From Companilactobacillus nantensis DSM 16982 (GTDB lineage Bacteria > Bacillota > Bacilli > Lactobacillales > Lactobacillaceae), in assembly GCF_001435815.1 (NCBI RefSeq), contig NZ_AZFV01000009.1:1-64000 (forward strand): a stretch of DNA of 64,000 nt. Reading direction: 5' to 3'. Of this stretch, positions 35,674-43,410 are shown piece by piece. The position numbers were made by a program, and so were the translations under genes. How positions within the stretch are numbered: position 1 is the stretch's first letter; each line of letters opens with the position of its first letter. The notes under the pieces are model-generated. The model saw nothing but the letters and a program-made list of their open reading frames with translations. It had not been told where the DNA came from and searched no databases.

Positions 35674-36514
35674 TGAGAAAAGTTCACTTTATCAAGATAT
35701 TGGTTTGCTATTCTTTATTTCACTCTTTGGGATGACTGCCATTCTAATGGCGATAACGGGAAATATTTTATTGAATGTGATTTATTTATTTTGCGCCATG
35801 ACTTTGTTGATGATTACGTACTTTTTTGGTTTAGTACCAAGCTTGATTTCCAATATTGTTTTTATTGGCATTCAGGTAGTAATTATGATTTATCAATATA
35901 CTAATAATATTAATCAAATACCTTGGCAATTGAGCTTTTGGATGGTGATTCCGCTATTACTGTCAATTGCACTTTATTCCATGACACGTAATCAGATCAT
36001 TTTACAAAAGGCAAATAGTGAGCTTAGAACGTCGTTAATTCAACGTGGTGCCTTTGATGAGGAGACCAATTTACGGACAACAGTGGCTTATATTGAGGAT
36101 ATAGCGGTATTTGCGGAGACTAATCGTCGGTTTGATATTCCAGTGACAACGGCTATTATCAAAATTCGCTACTTTAGTGATTTGAAACGAATGATGAGTC
36201 AGGGACAGTTGGAACATTTGCTTAAATTGACAACGAGTACGATTAAAGCCAAAACTAGAACAAACGACATTACGTATTTATTGAATAATGAGGATCCAAC
36301 ATGGGCGATTCTGCTATATACAGATACTAAGGGTGCACAAATTGCTACGAATCGAATTAAAAAAGGTTTTGAAGACAATATTGAAACAGATGATTCGTTG
36401 AGTTCGATGGCAATTTCTATGATTGTCGGTATTGCAACATGGGATGCTGAAACGATGAAGACACCTTATGATCTGATGAATGCTGGTATACACGAAACTC
36501 AGTATGATGTTTAG
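35660..36514 (+). CDS. Degenerate membrane GGDEF protein, likely c-di-GMP receptor (PssE-like)
   Basis: Residues 12-108 form about four helices; 125-284 form a GGDEF-fold domain. The signature GGDEF is replaced by NNEDP (209-213), so diguanylate cyclase activity is unlikely. An RxxD inhibitory-site motif (RTND, 200-203) lies exactly five residues upstream, the spacing of the c-di-GMP binding I-site. This matches Listeria PssE, an I-site receptor that activates EPS synthesis. GGGGG precedes the ATG, which overlaps the BcsB-like gene by 14 bp. It is the last gene of the operon; a terminator follows. Confidence 0.88.
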   Translation: MDKNDEKSSLYQDIGLLFFISLFGMTAILMAITGNILLNVIYLFCAMTLLMITYFFGLVPSLISNIVFIGIQVVIMIYQYTNNINQIPWQLSFWMVIPLLLSIALYSMTRNQIILQKANSELRTSLIQRGAFDEETNLRTTVAYIEDIAVFAETNRRFDIPVTTAIIKIRYFSDLKRMMSQGQLEHLLKLTTSTIKAKTRTNDITYLLNNEDPTWAILLYTDTKGAQIATNRIKKGFEDNIETDDSLSSMAISMIVGIATWDAETMKTPYDLMNAGIHETQYDV

Positions 36515-36520
36515 AGGCAA

Positions 36521-36556
36521 AAAAAGAAGCTGTGAGATTTCTCACAGCTTCTTTTT
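36521..36556 (+). terminator. Terminator of EPS operon
   Basis: AAGAAGCTGTGAGA and TCTCACAGCTTCTT form a stem with a two-base loop, followed by Ts. Confidence 0.92.
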
Positions 36557-36576
36557 GTTATTCGTTCCAACTTTAT

Positions 36577-37230
36577 TTATTTTTTTGCAAAATTTACTTG
36601 TGTCATACCAGCGATAGAAATTTTATCGCCATTATGTAACTTTACATTTACCTTTGGTACTTGAGACATATCAGTGTCGCCACCAAGAACTTCGTTAGTT
36701 GAATCTCCAAAAACGCTCTTAGGATCAACCATAAAGTTACCACTTTGGCCATCTGGAGGAGTTACAGTATACTTTCCCTTTTTTATATCTTTACCAACTA
36801 CCCAAAATCCAGTTGCAAGAGTGGTAGTATTTTTCTTGTTTCTCTTTGTTACAGGTGTAAAAGAAGCTGAAGTCAATCCCTCAATTTTAACTTTATCACC
36901 CTTTGCTAATGTAGCGGTAACTGAAGGTACTTGACCATAATCTGTTTCACTACCAAGAATTTCATTAATTGAATCACCATGTAAGCTTCTTTTGGGAGTG
37001 GATGAGATGTTACCGCTTGAACCATCAGTTGAAGTAATAGTGTATCTTCCTGGTTTCAATTCTGTTGAGCCAACCTTGTAAGATCCAGGAATTAAAGTTG
37101 CCTGTTTTGCTTTAGCAGAGACGACAGTTTCTTGTAATGGATTAATGTTTAAATCTGGTGTTTCTAAAAAAGTTGTGGATAGAGTAATAGCAGCAATGCT
37201 TGTCAGTAATACCTTTGAATATTTGTTCAT
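36577..37230 (-). CDS. Secreted protein with two tandem domains
   Basis: The 217-residue protein has a signal peptide (MNKYSKVLLTSIAAITLSTTF) and two tandem copies of a domain of about 75 residues. Each copy has KxGxYTxT, a GxSGN turn, a DSxNExLG segment and KGDKxxIxGxTxxxF near its end. The two copies are separated by a KRNKKNTTT linker. Such domains occur in secreted lactobacillal proteins of unknown function. GGGGG precedes ATG 37230. Its leader resembles that of the prophage lipoprotein at 39490, suggesting it is a prophage moron or shares its control. Confidence 0.8.
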   Translation of the reverse strand: MNKYSKVLLTSIAAITLSTTFLETPDLNINPLQETVVSAKAKQATLIPGSYKVGSTELKPGRYTITSTDGSSGNISSTPKRSLHGDSINEILGSETDYGQVPSVTATLAKGDKVKIEGLTSASFTPVTKRNKKNTTTLATGFWVVGKDIKKGKYTVTPPDGQSGNFMVDPKSVFGDSTNEVLGGDTDMSQVPKVNVKLHNGDKISIAGMTQVNFAKK

Positions 37231-37244
37231 AATGTATCCCCCTA

Positions 37245-37258
37245 TAAACATATGTTCA
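37245..37258 (-). promoter_or_regulatory. Palindrome in leader, LexA-box-like
   Basis: On the minus strand TGAACATATGTTTA fits the Gram-positive SOS consensus CGAACRNRYGTTYC at 12 of 14 positions. It lies between the shared leader block and the ribosome site of the 36577 gene. A related palindrome, TGAAACATTTCA, lies in the matching place before the lipoprotein gene at 39490. Confidence 0.4.
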
Positions 37259-37291
37259 GCTTTTAAAGTCATCAGTATTTGGACAAATAAT

Positions 37292-37585
37292 TTATTTGTA
37301 TGTTACTAATGTATGAAATCCTTCCATATCTTTCATCAATCCTTGATTTTGAAGTGAATCAAATTTGACATCTAGGATTTCAAAACCATCTTTTTGCATA
37401 TTTAATAAAATTCCATCTATTTGTGTAGTGTATTTATCTTCAGCACCAAAAATTTGATTGATCCATTTGCTAAAGCTATTAATCATAACTACATGAGTGA
37501 ATCCGTCTTTTTTTAAAAGTGGTCTGACTTCTTTTACGTAAATATTTTCTGCTGAATTCTTTTGATTATTGGTAAACATCCCCAT
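37292..37585 (-). CDS. Hypothetical protein near prophage left end
   Basis: This 97-residue soluble protein begins MGMFTNNQKNSAENIYVKEVRPLLKKDGF. It ends with QKDGFEILDVKFDSLQNQG...GFHTLVTYK, a beta-alpha-beta pattern reminiscent of DUF4177-like small proteins, although I cannot confirm a family. AGGAGG lies upstream of the ATG. It sits between the secreted protein gene and the probable attachment region, same strand. It could be phage or host. Confidence 0.6.
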   Translation of the reverse strand: MGMFTNNQKNSAENIYVKEVRPLLKKDGFTHVVMINSFSKWINQIFGAEDKYTTQIDGILLNMQKDGFEILDVKFDSLQNQGLMKDMEGFHTLVTYK

Positions 37586-37980
37586 ATTAAAATTATTCCT
37601 CCTAATTTTTCGTTAAATAGCTAAATTCATGACTTTTCATGGTTACTAAACCTAGTCATACAGTGTAGATAACAGCTTTGACAATCAATTTAGATACCCT
37701 AAGTCCTAGTAAGGATAACTAATGTAATAAATTAGTATGTCAGACGAATCAGGATTGAAATCAACAATTGTGCTATTAAAATAATTTTGGAAACGTTTTA
37801 CAACGTATCCCTCAACATCATGAAAAACTACAATATCCGACACAAAAATCTCTGATTGTTTTAAATTTTTCGGTTTGTATTAATGATATGTCTGAAGAAA
37901 CTTTATCTATGGATGCTCTATTAACATGATAAATTATAATAATTAAAATAAACAGTTTAATTTGAAAATTATGATAATAA

Positions 37981-38013
37981 AAAACAACCAGTTGATAATA
38001 ACTGATTGTTTAA
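37981..38013. other. Hairpin in the non-coding prophage end region
   Basis: AACAACCAGTT and AACTGATTGTT pair with one mismatch around a short loop. The whole stretch 37586-38212 otherwise shows no gene; it is AT-rich and is the expected location of the left attachment site. Confidence 0.4.
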
Positions 38014-38191
38014 AACGAGTTCACATTTTTTTGTTTTTTCGTGACACATATTCAGGTAATATACATCAATATTTTAAGTATGCTGAAACCTATTGAAACT
38101 CTATAAAGCGAACTACGAGGAAGATACCCCTTACTTTAAAAAGGGCTAAACACTAGTAGTTACGAGTATGTTTTTGACTAAGTTAATTGCG

Positions 38192-38212
38192 TGACGTTGT
38201 TCATGACGTTGT
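38192..38212. repeat. Tandem TGACGTTGT repeat at integrase end
   Basis: TGACGTTGT occurs at 38192-38200 and 38204-38212, a 12-bp period, directly after the integrase stop. This is a candidate arm-type integrase site or part of the attachment region. Confidence 0.4.
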
Positions 38213-39370
38213 CTACATATTGACGAAATTAGCCATCTTGTTAATAGTATTTTTACGTGATAGTTTAGACATGTGCCAATAAACATTTAGAATCTGAGAA
38301 GCATCACTATGTCCCAGTTGCAATTGAACTTCTTTGATACTTGCACCAGCTTCAAGTAATAGGGAGCAGGTTGTATGTCTTAAACCATGTACGGTAATTC
38401 TTTTGAGATCATATTTTGAACAGATATGATCTAACCACTTATTGGCTTTAGTTAGGCTAAGAAGTGAATTTTGGGTGTTGGGAAATAACAATTGATCAGA
38501 ATTATCGGTGTTATATCCAAGTTCAAACATTTCTTTTCTTAGCTCAATAATCCATTTTTTCATGGTTAGGGAAGTTTCTTTATCTAATCCTATTGTTCTG
38601 ATTGACCGTTTGGTTTTTGGCGTTGATATTATGGGAATATTATCAATACTACGACTGACGGTCTTATTTATTCTCAAAGTGTTGTTTTTTAAATCAAGGT
38701 CTGAGATAGTTAAAGCCAATAATTCACCTTTTCTAGCGCCAGTGAATAGAGCCAGTCTGAAGAAAGCAACTGCTTTTTCATTTCGGCCACTATATTCAAG
38801 ATCGAGGCATTTAAGAAACTTTTGAACTTGCTTCTTATCCCAATAGTTATCATTGTCTTGTTCAACTAAATCTTTGTTGAGATGTGGCATGATAATCAAT
38901 TCCATGGGATTATCATAAGTTATCTTGAGTCGCTTTGCCTCTTTAAAGACAAGACTTGCATAGTCCTTTATCTTATCAAAACTTGTCAGCTCCTTAGACC
39001 ACTTATTAACCGCTTCCTGACACATTGGAACGGTTATTTTTTTTATCTCTCTAGAGCCAAAAATAGGGAGTATATGGTGCTTAAAAATACCTAATACTCG
39101 GTTCAAGGTACTTTCTTTGACTGTATTTTTATATGATTTTATGAAATATTCGTAGACTTCAGAAAATTTAGTTGTTTGCTTTTCTGAATAGCCGTAATTA
39201 TCAACGTTAACCATTGCTCGAGACGCCGCTAATTCTGCTTGTCGTCTCGTTTTGAAACCACGTTTAGTTGATCTTTTTACTTTTCCGGTTAATGGGTCAG
39301 TGCCACTTGAAAATTGACACATCCATAATTTTGTTCCGGATTTTGTTTTGTATTGTTTAATATAAGCCAT
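38213..39370 (-). CDS. int: Phage tyrosine integrase
   Basis: The 385-residue recombinase inserts and excises the prophage. An N-terminal AP2-like arm-binding domain (YIKQYKTKSGTKLWMCQF...GFKTRRQAELAA) precedes a SAM-like core-binding domain (KFSEVYEYFIKSYKNTVK). The catalytic domain has the first arginine in LFTGARKGELLAL, the HxLRH motif in HGLRHTTCSLLLEAG, LGHSD and the tyrosine in NVYWHM. All key residues are present, so it is probably active. It is transcribed outward at the left end. Confidence 0.96.
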   Translation of the reverse strand: MAYIKQYKTKSGTKLWMCQFSSGTDPLTGKVKRSTKRGFKTRRQAELAASRAMVNVDNYGYSEKQTTKFSEVYEYFIKSYKNTVKESTLNRVLGIFKHHILPIFGSREIKKITVPMCQEAVNKWSKELTSFDKIKDYASLVFKEAKRLKITYDNPMELIIMPHLNKDLVEQDNDNYWDKKQVQKFLKCLDLEYSGRNEKAVAFFRLALFTGARKGELLALTISDLDLKNNTLRINKTVSRSIDNIPIISTPKTKRSIRTIGLDKETSLTMKKWIIELRKEMFELGYNTDNSDQLLFPNTQNSLLSLTKANKWLDHICSKYDLKRITVHGLRHTTCSLLLEAGASIKEVQLQLGHSDASQILNVYWHMSKLSRKNTINKMANFVNM

Positions 39371-39489
39371 GATTTTCTCCTACACTGTGTGGAAGCAGGG
39401 TTAAGAGAGGTCCATGAATTTATCACCTTCTTTCAATTTTGATAAAAATAAATAAGCCTACAGGTTAGACTCATCTATTTTTTCAATTA

Positions 39490-40041
39490 TTATTGTAGCT
39501 TGTAAGTCATTGATCCTAGCTTTTTACCGCCAACACCTTTAGTCGCAGTTAATTTAACGGGCGTAGTTGTGTCACTTAATGTGTATGCAACTGCATTTTC
39601 AACTGTACCGTTCTTTTTAATAGTTTGAGATTGAGTATCTAAGAACCTATCATCAGGTAAAGAGGCAACTTCTAATTCGTTTACTGTATTAGAGTTGTTG
39701 TCCTGAACAGCCTTAAATACAGCAATCCAAGCAGTCATGGCATCGATTTTTTTATTGGTCTTGTTAGTAACCTTGTACCAGAATGCAATAACAGGTTTTT
39801 CACCGTACTCATTTCCGGTGTCACCCGGTTGAATAATCTTAGTTTGGGTTATTTGAATGTTTAAATCACGAATGACCAACTTGTTGTCTTTAAAATAATA
39901 TTTATCCTTTTTTGCTATTTGAACTGTTTTTGTATTATTGTCACTATCTTTTTTACTGGACGAATTTGTATTGGAACATCCAACTAATGTTGAAGCTAAA
40001 AGAATAGTTAATCCCGTTAATGCTAAACTCTTGGTTTTCAT
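39490..40041 (-). CDS. DUF5067-type lipoprotein (moron)
   Basis: This 183-residue lipoprotein has a lipobox (STLVGC, Cys22) and a Ser/Asp-rich linker. Its immunoglobulin-like domain (LVIRDLNIQITQTKI ... PVIAFWYKVTNKTNKKI ... VENAVAYTLSDTTTPV) is characteristic of DUF5067 proteins common in lactobacilli and their prophages. GGGGG precedes the ATG. Position between int and the repressor suggests expression from the lysogen. Surface exclusion of related phages is a possible role but is not shown. Confidence 0.8.
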   Translation of the reverse strand: MKTKSLALTGLTILLASTLVGCSNTNSSSKKDSDNNTKTVQIAKKDKYYFKDNKLVIRDLNIQITQTKIIQPGDTGNEYGEKPVIAFWYKVTNKTNKKIDAMTAWIAVFKAVQDNNSNTVNELEVASLPDDRFLDTQSQTIKKNGTVENAVAYTLSDTTTPVKLTATKGVGGKKLGSMTYKLQ

Positions 40042-40099
40042 TTTGTTTCCCCCTGAAACATTTCAGCTTTTAGTGTCAATCAGTGTTTGGACATCATGT

Positions 40100-40528
40100 T
40101 TAGGCTATCATCTTATTTTTGACAACGATTTCATATTTAAGTGGAATATTGAATTGCTGTAGAAAAGCAATACAGCTATCAAATTCAATATCATTTTCCC
40201 TACAGTAACCAAGTAATAAATCAATTGCTCTCACATTTGCACGGTTCTCAGATTTCATTTGTGCCGGAGTTGACTCGTCGTATAAATAGCAAGCGTCATC
40301 ATCTAGCATATGACCAATTTCGTGGGCGATGATTAAAGGAATATCATTCTTCTTGTACCAATCCATATTAATAAGAATCATATTATCATCAGGAGAGGCA
40401 AATGAAGGCCATGTTGAATTATAGTTGTGAATTAATGTATATCCTATTTTATGATCATAAGCGAAGTTCAATAGATAGGTTACGACTGGATCCATAAGGC
40501 TACCATTATTTGTATTTTGGTCCTTCAT
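40100..40528 (-). CDS. ImmA/IrrE-family metallopeptidase
   Basis: The 142-residue protein has the zinc motif HEIGH in PLIIAHEIGHMLDDDA and the following ENRANVRAIDLLL helix with the third ligand candidate. In the known ICEBs1-type systems ImmA cleaves the adjacent repressor to induce excision. ATG 40528 starts four bases after the stop of the repressor gene (same strand), so the two are one operon. A longer frame overlapping the repressor gene is open but not preferred. Confidence 0.9.
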   Translation of the reverse strand: MKDQNTNNGSLMDPVVTYLLNFAYDHKIGYTLIHNYNSTWPSFASPDDNMILINMDWYKKNDIPLIIAHEIGHMLDDDACYLYDESTPAQMKSENRANVRAIDLLLGYCRENDIEFDSCIAFLQQFNIPLKYEIVVKNKMIA

Positions 40529-40532
40529 ATAT

Positions 40533-40871
40533 CTACTTGCCGCCCTCCATGATTCTACGAAACATTTCCCATTCTTCGGGAGGTATTTCTCTACCTTCCC
40601 AGCGAACGGTTCTGCCTTTGGCAATTTCTTTCTCTAAATCAATGTCACCATTATCATCTGTAGATGATGACTTTATTTTAGAATCACCAGTTAATTCTTC
40701 TACACTAACGTGTAATGCATCAGCAATTACCTTTAGAGTGTTGTACTTTGGTTCAACACCCTGGTTATATCTGTAAATAGCATTTTCACTTAGACCAGCT
40801 TTAATAGCTACTTGTTTAAGTGAATAGCCTTTATCTTTAGATATTTTTTTGATACGTTCAAACGTTGTCAT
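40533..40871 (-). CDS. cI-like XRE repressor
   Basis: This 112-residue lysogeny regulator has a helix-turn-helix in residues 8-60 (GYSLKQVAIKAGLSENAIYRYNQG) and a short acidic C-terminal region (DDNGDIDLEKEIAKG) lacking a peptidase domain. Regulation is therefore probably by cleavage via the ImmA-like partner. GGAG lies upstream of the ATG. It is divergent from the Cro-like gene over a region with two palindromic operators. Confidence 0.92.
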   Translation of the reverse strand: MTTFERIKKISKDKGYSLKQVAIKAGLSENAIYRYNQGVEPKYNTLKVIADALHVSVEELTGDSKIKSSSTDDNGDIDLEKEIAKGRTVRWEGREIPPEEWEMFRRIMEGGK

Positions 40872-40937
40872 ATCAGTGATTCTCCTCTGAATGACGATAA
40901 TAATTACACAAAGTTACACAAAATAAGTTTACAAAGT

Positions 40938-40949
40938 ACACAATTGTGT
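40938..40949. promoter_or_regulatory. Phage operator 1
   Basis: ACACAATTGTGT, a perfect palindrome, lies 67 bp before the repressor gene. TTACACAAAGTTACACAA half-sites lie between it and that gene. Confidence 0.7.
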
Positions 40950-41065
40950 TATTATTAATTCATCAAGTAATTGAGCAACAAAAACACAGTGCTATCTTAC
41001 AATAACTTTGGCGAGAGATTGAGATAGTAAAAGGTTACATTGCTTATTTGTTATGCCTTTAGTCT

Positions 41066-41077
41066 ACACAATTGTGT
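41066..41077. promoter_or_regulatory. Phage operator 2
   Basis: The same ACACAATTGTGT palindrome sits 56 bp before the Cro-like start, with a further ATTACACAAC half-site near the ribosome site. It is positioned to cover the rightward early promoter. Confidence 0.7.
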
Positions 41078-41132
41078 ACTAAAATGCAACAACTTGATAA
41101 ACAAATTACACAACAAAAGGAGGTATATTTTG

Positions 41133-41336
41133 ATGCCAGAACAACAATTAACTGAACTTGTTTACAGAGTTGAAAGTGATATTAAAACAGCTCTACTGAA
41201 GAAGCATATGACGCAAGTTGAATTAGCTGATCTGATTGGTGAAAATCGCCAACAGGTGAATAGAGCAATCAAAGGAGACGTGTCTCCAAAAGCAAGAGAG
41301 ATTCGTTCTAAAATTGCAAAAGTATTGGACCTATAG
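41133..41336 (+). CDS. Cro-like XRE regulator
   Basis: The 67-residue DNA-binding protein is almost entirely a helix-turn-helix domain (MTQVELADLIGENRQQVNRAIKG). ATG 41133 has AAAGGAGG eight bases upstream; a longer frame reaches into the operator region and lacks such a signal. As the first rightward early gene it should oppose the repressor. Confidence 0.88.
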   Translation: MPEQQLTELVYRVESDIKTALLKKHMTQVELADLIGENRQQVNRAIKGDVSPKAREIRSKIAKVLDL

Positions 41337-41346
41337 GAGGTAAATA

Positions 41347-41481
41347 GTGAATTATTCTTATGAACAATATCTCATAACAATAAAAAAACACCTCTATATG
41401 AGATGTCATTATTGTAAAGGATTAATAAAAAAATCAGACAATTATTGTCAGTGGTGTGGAAAACCTAATTTGGAAAAATAG
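41347..41481 (+). CDS. 44-residue zinc-ribbon protein
   Basis: GTG with GGAGGT just upstream encodes 44 residues with two knuckles: RCHYC and YCQWCGK, a C-x2-C ... C-x2-C pattern of a small zinc ribbon. It starts 10 bp after the Cro-like gene. Its 3-prime end overlaps the convergent DUF2321-like gene by 17 bp. The role is unknown. Confidence 0.7.
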   Translation: MNYSYEQYLITIKKHLYMRCHYCKGLIKKSDNYCQWCGKPNLEK

Positions 41482-41947
41482 ATTTTTTAACTGTATCAGA
41501 CAATACATCAACTAATAGATTATAAAGTGAATCTTTAACTAATATAGAAACTTTTGAGAATCCTTTTTTAAATTTAGCTTCTGCCAATTTTGTTTGTGGT
41601 GTATCAACTAATAGATCAGGTATAGCTGATTTAATTAGTGTCTTGTCCTGATCGGATACTTCTTCATCTAAATCAAGTAATTCAATAACGGTGGATATTA
41701 TTAATGAAGTCCATGGGTAGGGCTGACCACATTTTTTACAATAATTGGGTCTGTCAGCCGTTCGTTGTCCCAAGTAAACTATACCATCCGGTTCGTCCCA
41801 ACCTTCTATCGGGGCATGGCAGAATTGGCAAGTTGAAATTACAGATTTACCGCATTCTGGACAAAATTCAGTGGGATCCGATGTTCCTCTATAGGTTACA
41901 GATAGTTGATGACCATTTTTACAAATTTTTTGATATCTTTGTGTCAT
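41465..41947 (-). CDS. DUF2321-like zinc-binding protein
   Basis: The 160-residue protein has an N-terminal zinc-binding half with four Cys pairs or knuckles (CKNGHQ, FCPECGKS, CQFCHAPI, YCKKCGQPYPW), matching the DUF2321 pattern, and a helical C-terminal half. AGGAGGTGAG precedes ATG 41947. It is on the reverse strand in an otherwise rightward early module, so it is likely a separately expressed accessory gene. Function unknown. Confidence 0.78.
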   Translation of the reverse strand: MTQRYQKICKNGHQLSVTYRGTSDPTEFCPECGKSVISTCQFCHAPIEGWDEPDGIVYLGQRTADRPNYCKKCGQPYPWTSLIISTVIELLDLDEEVSDQDKTLIKSAIPDLLVDTPQTKLAEAKFKKGFSKVSILVKDSLYNLLVDVLSDTVKKSIFPN

Positions 41948-42005
41948 AATTCTCACCTCCTATTTAGGAGTATATCAAATAAAGTTTTAAAAGAAGGTGC
42001 TAATA

Positions 42006-42794
42006 ATGAATGAATTACAAGAATTCAAGTTTAAGGAAAACAACGTAAGAATCATTTTATACAATGGGGAACCGAACTTTGTGGGTATTGATATAACTAA
42101 TACGCTTGGATATTCGAATGGCAGGGATGCATTGAAACGCCATGTTGATGAAGAAGACAAAAGTACAGTCGTGATTTCCGACGGAACCTCTGGAAATCCT
42201 CGAAAAATAGTCATTAATGAATCAGGTCTCTATAGTTTGATTCTTTCAAGTAAATTGCCGAGTGCAAGGGAGTTCAAAAGATGGGTTACATCAGAAGTTC
42301 TTCCAACAATCAGAAAACATGGTGCTTATCTAACCGATTCAGCAATTGAACAAACACTAACTGATCCAGATTACTTAATTAAGTTAGCAACCCAATTGAA
42401 GACAGAACGAAACGGAAGATTAATTGCTGAGCAGCAAGTGAATGAGTTAAAGCCAAAGGCAACATATTACGATCAAGTATTATCTAATCCATCCTTAATG
42501 AATATTACGGCCATTGCTAAGGATTACGGATATAGCGGAAAAACTTTTAATAAATTACTTTATAAATTGAAAATTCAATATCCGCAGACTGGCACTTGGT
42601 TCCTGTATGCCAAATATCAGGATAAAGGGTGGACACAATCCAAAACGGTTCCTTATAGGAACGCTAAGAATGCTACAGGTAAAGGATCAGCATTACAAAC
42701 TAAATGGACTCAAAAAGGACGACTTGGTTTGTACAAAGAACTGAAGAAACATGGAATTGTTCCTCAAATAGAACAGTTAGACATTGAGGTGTAG
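42006..42794 (+). CDS. Phage antirepressor (Bro-N / KilAC)
   Basis: The 262-residue protein joins an N-terminal BRO domain (FVGIDITNTLGYSNGRDALKRHV, VINESGLYSLILSSKLPSAREFKRWV, LPTIRKHGAYL) to a C-terminal KilAC domain (SNPSLMNITAIAKDYGYSGKTFNKLLYKL ... GTWFLYAKYQDKGW). Such proteins bind DNA or repressor and promote lytic growth. The ATG has AAGGTG upstream. A short linker with a coiled stretch joins the domains. Confidence 0.93.
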   Translation: MNELQEFKFKENNVRIILYNGEPNFVGIDITNTLGYSNGRDALKRHVDEEDKSTVVISDGTSGNPRKIVINESGLYSLILSSKLPSAREFKRWVTSEVLPTIRKHGAYLTDSAIEQTLTDPDYLIKLATQLKTERNGRLIAEQQVNELKPKATYYDQVLSNPSLMNITAIAKDYGYSGKTFNKLLYKLKIQYPQTGTWFLYAKYQDKGWTQSKTVPYRNAKNATGKGSALQTKWTQKGRLGLYKELKKHGIVPQIEQLDIEV

Positions 42795-42799
42795 CTGCT

Positions 42800-43063
42800 A
42801 TGGCATTTGAAGTATTGTTCTCAGACAAACAAAAAGAAGAACTTGGTTCACAAGTTTATTCAGTAGTAACTGATGCTGTTCAAAAGGCCAGGTTTGACGC
42901 TGGTATGGATAAGAAGTTTCTTAATAAAAAAGAAACTTGTGAATATTTAGGAGTTTCAAATAATACATTTGATAAATATTTTATCGGTCTAAAAACTCAT
43001 GACGTGAATGGGTTACTAGTTTATAGCAAGAAAGAAATTGATGAGTTCGTTTTTAACAAATAA
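42800..43063 (+). CDS. DUF771-like helix-turn-helix protein
   Basis: The 87-residue protein carries the excisionase-like segment FLNKKETCEYLGVSNNTFDKYFIGL, followed by VNGLLVYSKKEIDEFV, the layout of small phage DUF771 proteins. It follows the antirepressor by five bases. It could be a transcription factor or excisionase. Confidence 0.82.
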   Translation: MAFEVLFSDKQKEELGSQVYSVVTDAVQKARFDAGMDKKFLNKKETCEYLGVSNNTFDKYFIGLKTHDVNGLLVYSKKEIDEFVFNK

Positions 43064-43110
43064 AGGTTAAAAAATGTGTGGAAGCAGGTACGAACTCAGG
43101 AGGAACAACT

Positions 43111-43281
43111 ATGACATTTGAAGCATTGATGAACTGGACTATTTTGGTTGCAATTGTTAGTTCTATGACTAGTTATCTGTTTATGAGATACGGGACTATT
43201 GAAAATATTATTTTGAGTTTGACCGACTTTACTGAAGAAGATATTCGAAAGATAAAAGGTTTGATCAGATGGAAATTCTAA
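43111..43281 (+). CDS. Small membrane protein
   Basis: From ATG 43111 (AGGAGG upstream) there are 56 residues: one hydrophobic helix (LMNWTILVAIVSSMTSYLFM) and a charged C-terminal part (DFTEEDIRKIKGLIRW). Unknown early phage membrane protein. Confidence 0.65.
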   Translation: MTFEALMNWTILVAIVSSMTSYLFMRYGTIENIILSLTDFTEEDIRKIKGLIRWKF

Positions 43282-43355
43282 AAGGATTATTTTTACTTTT
43301 GATTGCTGTGGTTGTTTCAGGACTGTTTATTAAATTTTGGAATGATTGCAAATAA
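43269..43355 (+). CDS. 28-residue membrane peptide
   Basis: The start overlaps the previous gene by 13 bp, with AAAGG nine bases upstream. The product is MEILKG, a 16-residue hydrophobic stretch and FIKFWNDCK. Translational coupling and a clean helix favour a real peptide, but proof is lacking. Confidence 0.5.
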   Translation: MEILKGLFLLLIAVVVSGLFIKFWNDCK

Positions 43356-43357
43356 AA

Positions 43358-43389
43358 AGTGTTAACTCATTATTAGATGACTTAACACT
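43358..43389. terminator. Terminator-like hairpin
   Basis: AGTGTTAA and TTAACACT form a stem between the small membrane peptide and the convergent repeat-protein gene. Flanking A-rich sequence would give a T-run on the minus strand. Confidence 0.55.
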
Positions 43390-43410
43390 CGAGTACCACG
43401 ATATACAAAA

